A stretch of 50,434 nucleotides of DNA from Rhodospirillales bacterium BBD 1991-14 (GCA_001657395.1 LYSY01000010.1:184208-234641); one strand, 5' to 3'. Positions 7,775 to 15,791 are shown, numbered from the stretch's first letter. The notes: generated from the sequence alone by a model not told the origin. A program made the numbers and translations.

Positions 7775-7939
7775 TCAGCCTTCGCGCCAGGCGGCAGTGG
7801 ATTTGCAGCGCTTGCAGATCCGCTCGCCATGCCAGGTGCTCTCGAAGCGGTCGCGGCACATCAGGCACTGCCTGACCACCGCCTCCTGCGGCACGTTCGC
7901 CACCGGCTTCTTGAAAGATGACTGTTTCATGACGCTCAT
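7775..7939 (-). CDS. Small zinc-ribbon protein (54 aa)
   Basis: The frame from ATG 7939 (or the second Met at 7930, MKQSSFKKP) encodes 54 residues with two CxxC knuckles, CLMC and CKRC, about 20 residues apart (QCLMCRDRFESTWHGERICK is the core), a complete four-cysteine zinc site. Short proteins of this layout are common in alphaproteobacteria and are usually left uncharacterised; nucleic-acid or protein binding is the usual guess. No strong ribosome binding site is visible, so the exact start is uncertain. Its neighbour downstream on the same strand is the 62-residue ORF. Confidence 0.72.
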   Translation of the reverse strand: MSVMKQSSFKKPVANVPQEAVVRQCLMCRDRFESTWHGERICKRCKSTAAWREG

Positions 7940-8063
7940 ATGGGGACGGATGCAAGCATTTCAAGGAGTTATAAGCTTACTCTAAGGTTACCAAAGCCCC
8001 GGCAACCGCCACAAAAGGTAGAAAAAGGAGAAAATTCCTCGCGACGCCTGAGGCGCAGAAAAC

Positions 8064-9311
8064 CTAGACCGCCTGCGGGCGAACCCGGCCGCCTCGACCG
8101 CCGTCCAGGCCAAAAAACGGCCGCAGCGCGTTGCCCAGGTAACTGCCCCCCAGGCCCGCGGCGAACCACAGCCAGCCGTGCAGGCTGCCGGATGCGACGC
8201 CGCTGAAATAGGCGCCGACGTTGCAGCCGTAGGCCAGCCGGGCGCCATAGCCCATGAGCAGGCCGCCCAGGGCCGCCGCCAGCACCTTGCGCCAGGGCAG
8301 CCGCCAGGCCGGATTGAACTTTCCGGCCAGCCCTGCGGCCAACAGGGCCCCGACGATCACGCCGAAATTCATCACCGAGGTGCTGCTTTCGAAGACCGAC
8401 CCGGCCAGGGCGCGGCTCGGGAAGGGCCAAGTCCAGAAAGCCCAGGCGGAGAGATCGACCCCCGCGGCGCTGGCCAGCTTGCCGGCCCAGAGGGTGTAGC
8501 CGAAGCTGATGGTCCAGGGATGGCCCGCGGAGACCAGGGTCGCGGCATTCAAAAGCGCCAACAGCACCGCACCCCAGACCAGAGGCCACGGTCCGGAGAT
8601 GAACCGCCGCCAGCCGCGCGTCGGCACGTCCAGCGGCACGGCAGCCGGACGCCGCCGCCGTTCGACCCAGAGCGTCACGCCGGCGATGGCGGCCAGAAAT
8701 GCGAGCTGCGCGCCGAGGCCCGGCAGCAGACCCCATTCTTTCAGGATGGAGATGCTTCCCAGGCTGGGCGTCTCGATCCACCAGGGCATATGAATGGAGC
8801 CGATCAGCGAGCCGATCATGAAGAAGATCAAGGTGAAGACCATGTGGGTGGAGCCGCCGCCGACCGTGTAGAGCGTGCCCGACGCGCAACCCCCGGCCAA
8901 CTGCATCCCAACACCGAAGATGGCGGCACCAAAGGCCACCGAGAGGCCGAGTGGCGCAACGGCACCGCCGCCGACAGACTGGCCGAAGAAGGATCCCTGG
9001 TGGATCATCGGAAAGAACAGCAGCGTCGCAAGGGCCAGCATGACCATCTGGGCGCGCAGGCCGGCGCCGCGGCCCTCGGCGATGAAGGCCCGCCAGGCGG
9101 AGGCAAATCCGAATGCGGCGTGATAGAGCACCAGTCCCAGCGCCGCACCGAGAAGGTACAGCCATGCCATCCGCCCGCTGCCGTCATCTGCGATGACGAT
9201 CATGCCGGCGGCGATCAGCACCAGCGCCGGCCCGGCTACACGCCAATCGACCTGCCTCGGGCTCTCCGCCCCGGCCGGTGCGGCAGTCTCCGCGCTGCTC
9301 ATCTGCGCCAT
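8064..9311 (-). CDS. YeeE/YedE family sulfur (thiosulfate-type) transporter
   Basis: A 415-residue inner-membrane protein with about ten helices. It contains two copies of the family signature, each centred on a conserved cysteine: MQLAGGCASGTLYTVGGGS (Cys near 142) and LAYGCNVGAYFSGVASGSLH (Cys near 363). In the thiosulfate transporter TsuA such cysteines pass the thiosulfate ion by transient hydrogen bonding. MAQMSSAET gives two possible starts (9311 or 9302). The rhodanese gene lies upstream on the same strand, 155 bp away, and sulfurtransferases commonly accompany YeeE proteins; together they would take up and activate reduced sulfur. Substrate identity is inferred from the family. Confidence 0.9.
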   Translation of the reverse strand: MAQMSSAETAAPAGAESPRQVDWRVAGPALVLIAAGMIVIADDGSGRMAWLYLLGAALGLVLYHAAFGFASAWRAFIAEGRGAGLRAQMVMLALATLLFFPMIHQGSFFGQSVGGGAVAPLGLSVAFGAAIFGVGMQLAGGCASGTLYTVGGGSTHMVFTLIFFMIGSLIGSIHMPWWIETPSLGSISILKEWGLLPGLGAQLAFLAAIAGVTLWVERRRRPAAVPLDVPTRGWRRFISGPWPLVWGAVLLALLNAATLVSAGHPWTISFGYTLWAGKLASAAGVDLSAWAFWTWPFPSRALAGSVFESSTSVMNFGVIVGALLAAGLAGKFNPAWRLPWRKVLAAALGGLLMGYGARLAYGCNVGAYFSGVASGSLHGWLWFAAGLGGSYLGNALRPFFGLDGGRGGRVRPQAV

Positions 9312-9466
9312 GCGCCTCCAGCCTTCAGGCGTTCCATCGGATTGCTGCCCATCGGATCGTTCCCGGGTTTGGCCATGCGGCGGTGCGGTAGGGCTTCAGT
9401 AAACCGCCGCATCCGTCCTGTCGAGGCGGCCGCACGGCATTGTGAGTAGAGATGAGCGGGGCTCCC

Positions 9467-10474
9467 CTAAGGTGCCTCGGCACCGCCGGCAGTCACAGGC
9501 AGATCGGGCCGGGCCGCCCAATCGACCATGGAGCCGTCGTAGAGGCGCACGTTCTCACGCCCGAGGATCTCGCTCTGCACGAACCAGCCAAGCGATGCCC
9601 AGTGGCCGGTGTTGCAGAACGTGATGGCACCCTCGCCCGAATCTTCGATGCCGGCGGACTGCGCCAGGGCAGCCGCCTTCGCCTTGCTGACAAAGCGGCC
9701 GGCACCATCCGTCAGGCGCCCTTCCGGAAGCGACAGCGCCCCGGGAATCGTTCCCGGGCGCGGTGCCGCCGGATGAGCGCTCTGGCCCAGGTACTGCTGT
9801 GTCGGCCGGTTGTCGATCAGGGCGGTGCCGGCCTGCATGGCCGCCACCACATCGCTACGGTCGGCAATCAACTCCGGGCGGAACTGTGCCTTGAACACGG
9901 CCGGCTGCGGCGATGCCGTACCCTTGGCGACCGGGTTCGCCGGATCGGCGGTGTAGGCGCGATAGCCGCCGTCCAGGATGGAAACGGCGTCGTGACCCAG
10001 CACCTTGAAAGTCCAATAGACACGGGTCGCGCTGCCCATCTCCAAAGCGCTGGCCCCGGCAGCGACGATCACCACGTGATGGTTGTTGCCGATGCCCAGA
10101 CCCCCGATCAGCGCCTCCAGATCGGCGACCGGAGGAAGCTGCCCGGGCACACCATCGCGCGGCTGGCGCCAGCCGTCGCGCAGATAGTCGCTGTAGACCG
10201 AGCCGGGAATATGACCCTGGGCGAAGACCGCTGCCGAACCGCCGCTTATCTGATTGCGGACATCGAGCAGGCGGAGGTCGTCGCGGCCTGCATTCGCCTT
10301 AAGCCAACTGACGTCAACCAAAGGCCCGGCCGCTTCGGCCGCCTGCGCCGGCCCGGCCGCCGTCCCCGGCGTCAGCACCACGGCCAGGACCATCAGGGCC
10401 GCGGCGCCCAGGATACGGGCTTTCAGCGCAAAGGCCGGCGTTGTGAAGATGGCAATTCGCTTCGTCGTGCCCAT
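9467..10474 (-). CDS. Periplasmic two-domain rhodanese-type sulfurtransferase
   Basis: The 335-residue product starts with a signal peptide (hydrophobic ILGAAALMVLAVVLT, likely cleavage near AQAAEA). The N-terminal rhodanese domain (LLDVRNQISGG; GHIPGSVYSDYL) lacks an active cysteine, reading VVIVAAGAS where a catalytic loop would be. The C-terminal domain carries the loop FCNTGHWAS with the catalytic Cys at about residue 287. This inactive-plus-active arrangement is that of thiosulfate/3-mercaptopyruvate sulfurtransferases, which move a sulfane sulfur to cyanide or thiols. Export to the periplasm places it on the outer side of the YeeE transporter. AAAAGGAG gives a good ribosome binding site. 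Confidence 0.9.
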   Translation of the reverse strand: MGTTKRIAIFTTPAFALKARILGAAALMVLAVVLTPGTAAGPAQAAEAAGPLVDVSWLKANAGRDDLRLLDVRNQISGGSAAVFAQGHIPGSVYSDYLRDGWRQPRDGVPGQLPPVADLEALIGGLGIGNNHHVVIVAAGASALEMGSATRVYWTFKVLGHDAVSILDGGYRAYTADPANPVAKGTASPQPAVFKAQFRPELIADRSDVVAAMQAGTALIDNRPTQQYLGQSAHPAAPRPGTIPGALSLPEGRLTDGAGRFVSKAKAAALAQSAGIEDSGEGAITFCNTGHWASLGWFVQSEILGRENVRLYDGSMVDWAARPDLPVTAGGAEAP

Positions 10475-10534
10475 GCGGCGCTCCTTTTGGGCTCAAACCG
10501 TCTACAAAACAGCATTGCACAAAGTAAAATAGAC

Positions 10535-10562
10535 TAAAATAACGAACAAAATGTGTATTTTA
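10535..10562. promoter_or_regulatory. AT-rich promoter region with inverted repeat TAAAATA-N14-TATTTTA
   Basis: The 7-bp arms at 10535-10541 and 10556-10562 are perfect complements in the AT-rich patch upstream of the rhodanese gene (minus). The patch stands out in this G+C-rich window. It probably includes the promoter, and the repeat could be an operator; no cognate regulator is next to it. Confidence 0.35.
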
Positions 10563-10925
10563 TGCCGCTATTTTGCCTCTTGCGGTTTCGCGCAGCAGTC
10601 GATTGAACAGGGCGTATTCAGGGCAGAGGATGCCCAAAAGCCTGTTTTCCTTAGGGCATTGTTCAAAAAAGGGGGGACCATGCCTGCCGTTTCCGTGGCA
10701 CCCGGGTCAGATTTGGCGCACGGGTCGGTAATGGTTGACGTCATTGTCGATCCGGCCGATGAAAGTCACCGGACGAACCGCCAATGAAGATCGTTCCTTC
10801 TTTGACCCTGGCCATAATCCCGCTCGTGTCCTCGCGGCGCGCGGGCGCGCCGCACAGAGACCGCCCCGCCGGCGGCCCTCTGACGGCCCGGCGCGGGCCG
10901 GATCCTAAGGACTGCCGCATTGCGG
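10563..10925. other. Leader/intergenic region upstream of the Sel1-PGB gene
   Basis: No convincing gene. A TTGACG at 10738 followed after 17 bp by GATGAA is a weak promoter candidate for the plus strand. From about 10840 the DNA is extremely G+C-rich, with two compact hairpins: CGGCCCG-GCG-CGGGCCG (10884-10900) and CCGC-ATT-GCGG (10915-10925). An ATG at 10784 is in frame with the downstream gene but reads through these hairpins into non-protein-like sequence, so I do not use it. Confidence 0.4.
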
Positions 10926-10949
10926 AACGGCTGCGGGAGCCGTTTTTCT
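10926..10949 (+). terminator. Intrinsic terminator-like hairpin in the 5' leader of the Sel1-PGB gene
   Basis: AACGGCT (10926-10932) and AGCCGTT (10938-10944) form a perfect 7-bp stem with loop GCGGG, followed by a T-rich tail that includes the stem end. It lies directly before the GAGGGGAG ribosome binding site of the gene at 10964. Its position suggests a regulated leader, or the end of a separate short transcript. Confidence 0.55.
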
Positions 10950-10963
10950 TGAGGGGAGTTTCC

Positions 10964-11995
10964 ATGAACCTGACCGGAAAGAAGCGCCGCGGCCTCGGCA
11001 CTGTGGCAGCTGTCGCCTTTCTCGGACTCGCCACCGCCGCCTGTACGGAGGTCAAGGACACCCTGGACGGCGCCAACGAAAGCGTGTCCAGCATCTTTGA
11101 CGACGAGACGCCCCTGCCCTCCGGCGAGCAGGACGCCCTGGTAGACAGCGCCGCCTTGAATGCGCTCTATGACGAAGGCCTGCGGCTGCGCGACAGCGGT
11201 GCGGATGAAGAGGCCCTGGTGCGGTTCCGTGAAGCCGCCGTGCGTGGCCACGGGCCGGCTGCCTATGAACTGGGCGAGGCCTATAACACCGGCAGCGGTG
11301 TCGAGCAGGATCTCAACGAAGGTGCCAAGTGGATCAACGCAGCGGCCACCCGCGGCGAACCGCGCGCGCAGTATGTCCTGGGCTCCGCCTACTATGCCGG
11401 TGACGACGTCGAGCAGGACTTCATACGGGCCGCCCGCTACCTTACCGATTCGGCCGAGCAGGGCTATGCCCCGGCCCAGTACCTGCTGGCGGAATGCTAC
11501 GCGAACGGGCGCGGGGTGACCAAGAACCTCTCCTGGGCGGCACGCTGGTACGGCAAGGCCGCCGAGCAGGGCCATACGGAGGGGGCGTTTTCCTATGGCG
11601 TGGTCCAGGCAGCCGGCCTGGGCGTTCCGGAGAACATGGTGGCCGGCTACTCCTGGCTGTCGGTTGCCGATCAGCAGGGCCATGCCACGGCCAAGGATAT
11701 CCGCGCCGCCATCGCCAATAACATGTCAGCCGAGGAACTGCAGCGCGGCAAGGCGGGAGCCGCCGCTTTTGAAGCGGTCGGGGACTCCGTCTTCGCCGAC
11801 AAACCGACCATCATGTTCGTGCAGCACAGCCTCAACCAGTTGGGCTTCAATGCAGGTGTGGTCGACGGCCTGATGGGCCCGCGGACCCGCGGCGCCATCG
11901 GCGCCTTTCTGAGCAGCCTCGGGGCCGAAGCGGACACGGCGGTAACGCCCGAGTTGGTTCAGCGCCTCTTCGAGAGCCAGCAGAACACCGCCTGA
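10964..11995 (+). CDS. Sel1-repeat envelope protein with C-terminal peptidoglycan-binding domain
   Basis: The 343-residue product begins with a signal sequence ending LGLATAAC; the Cys suggests a lipoprotein, although Thr at -3 makes the lipobox weak. Residues ~60-270 contain Sel1-like repeats of about 36 residues (AAYELGEAYNTGSGVEQDLN; AQYLLAECYANGRGVTKNL). Residues ~283-328 form a PG_binding_1 domain (VQHSLNQLGFNAGVVDGLMG, then PRTRGAIGAFL). Sel1 solenoids serve as protein-protein adaptors, and the PGB domain would tether this one to the cell wall. ATG 10964 follows GAGGGGAG. It is monocistronic and preceded by a terminator-like leader hairpin. Confidence 0.85.
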   Translation: MNLTGKKRRGLGTVAAVAFLGLATAACTEVKDTLDGANESVSSIFDDETPLPSGEQDALVDSAALNALYDEGLRLRDSGADEEALVRFREAAVRGHGPAAYELGEAYNTGSGVEQDLNEGAKWINAAATRGEPRAQYVLGSAYYAGDDVEQDFIRAARYLTDSAEQGYAPAQYLLAECYANGRGVTKNLSWAARWYGKAAEQGHTEGAFSYGVVQAAGLGVPENMVAGYSWLSVADQQGHATAKDIRAAIANNMSAEELQRGKAGAAAFEAVGDSVFADKPTIMFVQHSLNQLGFNAGVVDGLMGPRTRGAIGAFLSSLGAEADTAVTPELVQRLFESQQNTA

Positions 11996-11997
11996 CA

Positions 11998-12064
11998 GAT
12001 CTCAAGCTGATAGATCTCAAGCTGGCAGATCTCAAGCTGGCAGATCCCTGGCAGATCCCTGGCG
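11998..12064. repeat. Tandem repeat block: three 15-bp and two 11-bp units
   Basis: GATCTCAAGCTGATA, GATCTCAAGCTGGCA (twice), then GATCCCTGGCA and GATCCCTGGCG lie head to tail just past the stop of the Sel1-PGB gene. A smaller repeat of TCCGGATACGC follows near 12095-12120. On the minus strand the block spells a LEICQ repeat, which I take as coincidence. Confidence 0.85.
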
Positions 12065-12250
12065 GAGCCTATCCGCCGCCGGGCCGGCCCTGCCTTCGGA
12101 TACGCCTGATTCCGGATACGCGTAATTCCGGCTGCCGCCCTGCAGCCGGCGGGTCCGTGCCGATTCCTGAGGGCTGGCTCTTTAGGTAAGGCTAAATTAA
12201 CCAACTATGGGCAGTTTGTTGATCTCTCCCAGCAGGCACCGGACAGAAGA

Positions 12251-12703
12251 GTGACGGCACACCCGCTCTACAGACTCATTTACATGAGCACGGCCCGTGA
12301 CGACATGTCCGACGGAGAACTGGAAGCCATCCTTACGGTGGCCCGCCGGTCCAACGTGGCGGCGGGTATTACCGGCTTGCTGCTCTACGGCGACCGCCAC
12401 TTCCTGCAGTGCCTCGAGGGAGAACGGCAGCAGGTCGAAGCCCTCTATGATCGGATTGCCGCGGACCCGCGGCACAGCGGTGTGCTGCGGCTGATCGCGG
12501 GCCCGATCGACACGCGGGCCTTTCCCGACTGGTCGATGGGCTTCCGGCGGCTGGATCGAAATCAGGCGGCGGTTGTCGCCGGCTTCGTCGACCTGGCAAG
12601 CCAGGACATCAGCGACGTGCTGCCGCCCGAGGTTCCGCAGGAAGTTGCTGTGTTCATGGAACACTTTTCCCGGCACAACATCCTGCTGTCACGCGACCGC
12701 TAG
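12251..12703 (+). CDS. Stand-alone BLUF-domain blue-light photoreceptor
   Basis: The 150-residue protein is a single BLUF domain that binds FAD and senses blue light by rearranging hydrogen bonds around the flavin. The key residues match AppA at a constant offset of 10: Tyr11 (LIYMS), Asn35 (RRSNVAAGITGLLLY), Gln53 (FLQCLEG), Trp94 and Met96 (FPDWSMGF). About 50 C-terminal residues (VVAGFVDLASQDISDV and on) form the capping helices found in short BLUF proteins. There is no output domain, so signalling must go through a partner. Translation starts at GTG 12251; no strong ribosome binding site is visible. The gene is monocistronic and convergent with yedK, and no nearby gene is an obvious partner. 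Confidence 0.95.
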   Translation: MTAHPLYRLIYMSTARDDMSDGELEAILTVARRSNVAAGITGLLLYGDRHFLQCLEGERQQVEALYDRIAADPRHSGVLRLIAGPIDTRAFPDWSMGFRRLDRNQAAVVAGFVDLASQDISDVLPPEVPQEVAVFMEHFSRHNILLSRDR

Positions 12704-12739
12704 AGCCGAAAGCCGCCCCTTACCCTCCAAGGCGCAACG

Positions 12740-13495
12740 TCAGATCAGCTTCAGTTGGGCCGGGGCCTCCGGCAGGACCGACTCTTCCAGCAGCCCGGCA
12801 TCGTCTTCGCGCACCGCGTTTACACGTTTCGAGACCGGCGTCAGGGTCACGGCTGCCGCAGGCAGTGGGTGCAGCAAAGGGAAAAGATCGCCCTGGCCGC
12901 TGGCGGGATCGAGCCAGGGGCCGACGGCCTCCGGCGGCAGGATGACGGGCATGCGGTGGTGCACGGCCGCCATCTTGTCGTTGGCCTGGGTCGTGATCAG
13001 CGCACAGGTCCCGGCCACCTCCCCGCCGGCGCCCTGATTGGCGCCCTCGTTAGTGCCTGGAACCAGAGGCTCCCAGACGGCGGCGAAGGCGAACGGCCCG
13101 GTCTCGGCAAGGCGCACGCAGTAGGGCTGCCGATTGCCGTCCTGCCGCCACTCGTAGAAGCCGTCGGCAAAGACCACACAGCGGCGCTGGCGAAAGGCGG
13201 CGCGGAACGACGGCTTCTCGGCCACGGTTTCGGCGCGGGCGTTGATCAGCGGTGTGATTCCGCGGCCGCTTTGGGCAGCCCCCTCCCCACTGGTCCCGTT
13301 TCCTTTCGCCCAGGAAGGCACCAGGCCCCAGCGCAGCCAGACGAAGTGCCGCCGGCGCTCGGAGTCCAAACGCATCGCCGCCACCGCCTGGCCCGGCGCG
13401 ACATTGAAGCGCGCCGACAGATTCGGCAGCTCGGGAAAGCCGAAAAGGCGCTGCAGCGCCTCAACCGGCGCCGTCAGAAGGAAGCGTCCGCACAT
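12740..13495 (-). CDS. yedK: YedK/HMCES-type abasic-site DNA-protein crosslinking protein
   Basis: This 251-residue SRAP protein protects abasic sites in single-stranded DNA at replication forks by forming a thiazolidine crosslink through its N-terminal cysteine. The sequence begins MCGRF, so Cys2 is exposed after Met removal. The other conserved residues are present: Asn85 (INARAET), Glu115 (DGFYEW) and His180 (HHRMPVIL). Length and order are normal for the family. An unconserved Gly/Ser-rich insert lies at about 65-78 (GNGTSGEGAAQSGRG). It stands alone, convergent with the BLUF gene. Confidence 0.95.
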   Translation of the reverse strand: MCGRFLLTAPVEALQRLFGFPELPNLSARFNVAPGQAVAAMRLDSERRRHFVWLRWGLVPSWAKGNGTSGEGAAQSGRGITPLINARAETVAEKPSFRAAFRQRRCVVFADGFYEWRQDGNRQPYCVRLAETGPFAFAAVWEPLVPGTNEGANQGAGGEVAGTCALITTQANDKMAAVHHRMPVILPPEAVGPWLDPASGQGDLFPLLHPLPAAAVTLTPVSKRVNAVREDDAGLLEESVLPEAPAQLKLI

Positions 13496-13618
13496 GTCTC
13501 AAAATTCTTACCTGTGGGTAACCGGCGCAATCCCCTTGCCCCGCCGTGCCGCTGCGCTACTATGCTTAATGTTCTCATTTTGTTCATGATGACAGAATCA
13601 AGACTGCTGGCTAGATTT

Positions 13619-13666
13619 GGACCATATCTGGTGCGTGAGGGCGGCAATTAACCCTATATATTGTAC
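13619..13666 (+). promoter_or_regulatory. Two candidate NrdR boxes upstream of nrdA
   Basis: Against the NrdR consensus ACACWAWATMTTGTGT, ACCCTATATATTGTAC (13651-13666) matches 13 of 16 positions and GGACCATATCTGGTGC (13619-13634) matches 11 of 16. Their starts are 32 bp apart (16 bp between boxes), the helical spacing used by tandem NrdR boxes in other bacteria. They lie 50-100 bp upstream of the nrdA start. NrdR itself is not in the window. Confidence 0.6.
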
Positions 13667-13718
13667 ACGCATTGCACATTTGGGTCTTCCACACGCTGTG
13701 GACTGAGGGGAAATAAAC

Positions 13719-15791
13719 ATGGATGGATCGGGGATTTTCGGGCGCAGCCGGGCGGTTGACAGCGATGTCGAAACCGGGCCGGCCACTGTGGATAACGAAG
13801 TCGCTGCGGAAAGACAACCCGACGAATCCAGAACGCCGGACGCCTCCGCAGTTCCGGGCGCCGGCACGGCCGCGCAGACCGCTGACCACGCCGCCGAAGA
13901 TCTGCCCGAAGACCTGCCCGAAGACCTGCTGGGCAATGGCCAGATTCGCGACGAGTTCCAGAACGAGCGCGGCATCCGCGTGCGCATCCACCGGGAGCGC
14001 GACGACCTGCTGACCGCGTTCGGCAGGGCGACCCTGACCGACCGCTACCTGATGCCCGGCGAGAGCTTCCAGGATCTTTTCGCCCGCGTCGCCGCCCACT
14101 ATGCCGATGACAGCGCCCATGCCCAGCGCCTCTATGACTATATCTCGAAGCTCTGGCTGATGCCCTCCACGCCGGTGCTGTCCAACGGCGGCACAAAGCG
14201 CGGCCTGCCGATTTCCTGCTTTCTGAACGAAGCCGGCGACAGCCTGGATGGAATCGTCGATCTGTGGAACGAAAACGTCTGGCTGGCCGCGCGCGGCGGC
14301 GGCATCGGCAGCTACTGGGGCAACCTGCGGTCCATCGGCGAGAAAGTCGGCCAGAACGGCAAGACCTCCGGTATCATCCCCTTCATCCGGGTGATGGATT
14401 CGCTCACGCTGGCGATCAGCCAGGGCTCGCTCAGGCGCGGCTCGGCGGCCTGCTACATCCCGGTCTCCCATCCGGAGATCGAGGAGTTCGTCGAGATGCG
14501 CCGGCCCACCGGCGGCGACCCGAACCGCAAGGCCCTGAACCTTCACCATGGCGTGGTGATCAGCGACGCCTTCATGCGTGCCGTCGAAAAGGACGAGGAA
14601 TGGGGGCTGCTGAGCCCCAAGGACAGCGCCGTGATCCGCAAGGTGAAGGCCCGCGACCTCTGGATCCGCATCCTCACCGCCCGCATCGAGACCGGCGAGC
14701 CCTACATCATCTACGGCGATCATGTGAACCGGCAGATCCCGGAGCATCACAAGCTGGCCGGCCTGACGGTGAAGATGTCGAACCTCTGCAGCGAGATCAC
14801 CCTGCCGACCGGCATCGACCACCACGGCGTCGACCGCACGGCGGTCTGCTGCCTGGCGTCGATGAACCTTGAGACCTACTTCGAGTGGCAGGACAACGAA
14901 GCGCTGATCGAAGATGTGATGCGCTTCCTCGACAACGTGCTGCAGGACTTCATCGACAACGCGCCGGATTCCATGGAGCGGGCCAAGTATTCGGCAATGC
15001 GCGAGCGCTCCGTCGGCCTGGGCGTCATGGGCTTCCACTCCTTCCTGCAGGCCAACGGCATTCCCATGGAAGGCGTCATGGCCAAGGTCTGGAACAAGCG
15101 GATCTTCGCCGCCATCCGCAAGGGTGCCGACGCTGCCTCGCGCAAGCTGGCCGAAGAGCGCGGCGCCTGCCCGGATGCCGAGGAGTTCGGCATCATGGAG
15201 CGCTTCTCCAACAAGATGGCGGTCGCGCCCACGGCCTCGATTTCGATCATCTGCGGCGGCGCTTCGCCCGGTGTCGAGCCGATTGCCGCCAACAGCTATA
15301 CCCACAAGACGCTGTCCGGCTCCTTCAACGTGCGCAACAAGCACCTCACCGCGCTGCTGGAGGAAAAGGGGCAGAACACCGAAGAGGTCTGGACGTCGAT
15401 CACCGTCAACGAGGGCTCGGTTCAGCACCTGGACTTCCTCAGCGACGACGAGAAGGACGTCTTCAAGACGGCCTTCGAGTTGGACCAGCGCTGGCTGATC
15501 GAACACGCCGGCGACCGTTCCGAGTTCATCTGCCAGGGCCAGTCGCTGAACGTTTTCGTGCCCGCCGACGTGCACAAGCGCGACCTGCACCAGATCCACT
15601 ATCAGGCCTGGAAGAAGGGCGTGAAGAGCCTCTACTATTGCCGCTCCAAGTCGATCCAGCGGGCAGAGTCGGCGGAAGGCGCCGGCACCACCGCGGCCGT
15701 GCCGCACCTGGGCAAGATCTCTTCCAAGGAGACGCCGGCCCTGGCGGCCGCCAGCACCACCGACTACGAGGAGTGCCTCGCCTGCCAGTAG
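13719..15791 (+). CDS. nrdA: Ribonucleoside-diphosphate reductase, class I alpha subunit
   Basis: This catalytic subunit reduces ribonucleoside diphosphates to deoxyribonucleotides with the beta subunit encoded next door. The radical cysteine is in SNLCSEI (Cys357). The redox pair is Cys167 (ISCFLNEAG) and Cys377 or 378 (CCLASMN). The C-terminus ends ECLACQ, the CxxC tail that re-reduces the active site. MAVAPTASISIICGG lies near the nucleotide-binding pocket. At 690 residues it lacks an N-terminal ATP cone; instead about 75 acidic, Pro/Ala-rich residues precede the core, including a repeated EDLPEDLPEDLL. ATG 13719 follows GGGGAAA. Overall activity control by dATP through a cone is therefore not expected. 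Confidence 0.95.
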   Translation: MDGSGIFGRSRAVDSDVETGPATVDNEVAAERQPDESRTPDASAVPGAGTAAQTADHAAEDLPEDLPEDLLGNGQIRDEFQNERGIRVRIHRERDDLLTAFGRATLTDRYLMPGESFQDLFARVAAHYADDSAHAQRLYDYISKLWLMPSTPVLSNGGTKRGLPISCFLNEAGDSLDGIVDLWNENVWLAARGGGIGSYWGNLRSIGEKVGQNGKTSGIIPFIRVMDSLTLAISQGSLRRGSAACYIPVSHPEIEEFVEMRRPTGGDPNRKALNLHHGVVISDAFMRAVEKDEEWGLLSPKDSAVIRKVKARDLWIRILTARIETGEPYIIYGDHVNRQIPEHHKLAGLTVKMSNLCSEITLPTGIDHHGVDRTAVCCLASMNLETYFEWQDNEALIEDVMRFLDNVLQDFIDNAPDSMERAKYSAMRERSVGLGVMGFHSFLQANGIPMEGVMAKVWNKRIFAAIRKGADAASRKLAEERGACPDAEEFGIMERFSNKMAVAPTASISIICGGASPGVEPIAANSYTHKTLSGSFNVRNKHLTALLEEKGQNTEEVWTSITVNEGSVQHLDFLSDDEKDVFKTAFELDQRWLIEHAGDRSEFICQGQSLNVFVPADVHKRDLHQIHYQAWKKGVKSLYYCRSKSIQRAESAEGAGTTAAVPHLGKISSKETPALAAASTTDYEECLACQ

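Noticed and set aside
10551-10787. 78-codon plus-strand frame upstream of the Sel1-PGB gene
   Set aside because: No ribosome binding site, no recognisable composition, and it runs through the promoter region.
11959-12204. Minus-strand frame with a LEICQ repeat
   Set aside because: The peptide repeat is just the translation of the DNA tandem repeats; no start signal.
13611-15707. Minus-strand open frame of about 700 codons opposite nrdA
   Set aside because: It is an antisense shadow; nrdA has all catalytic cysteines and normal length.
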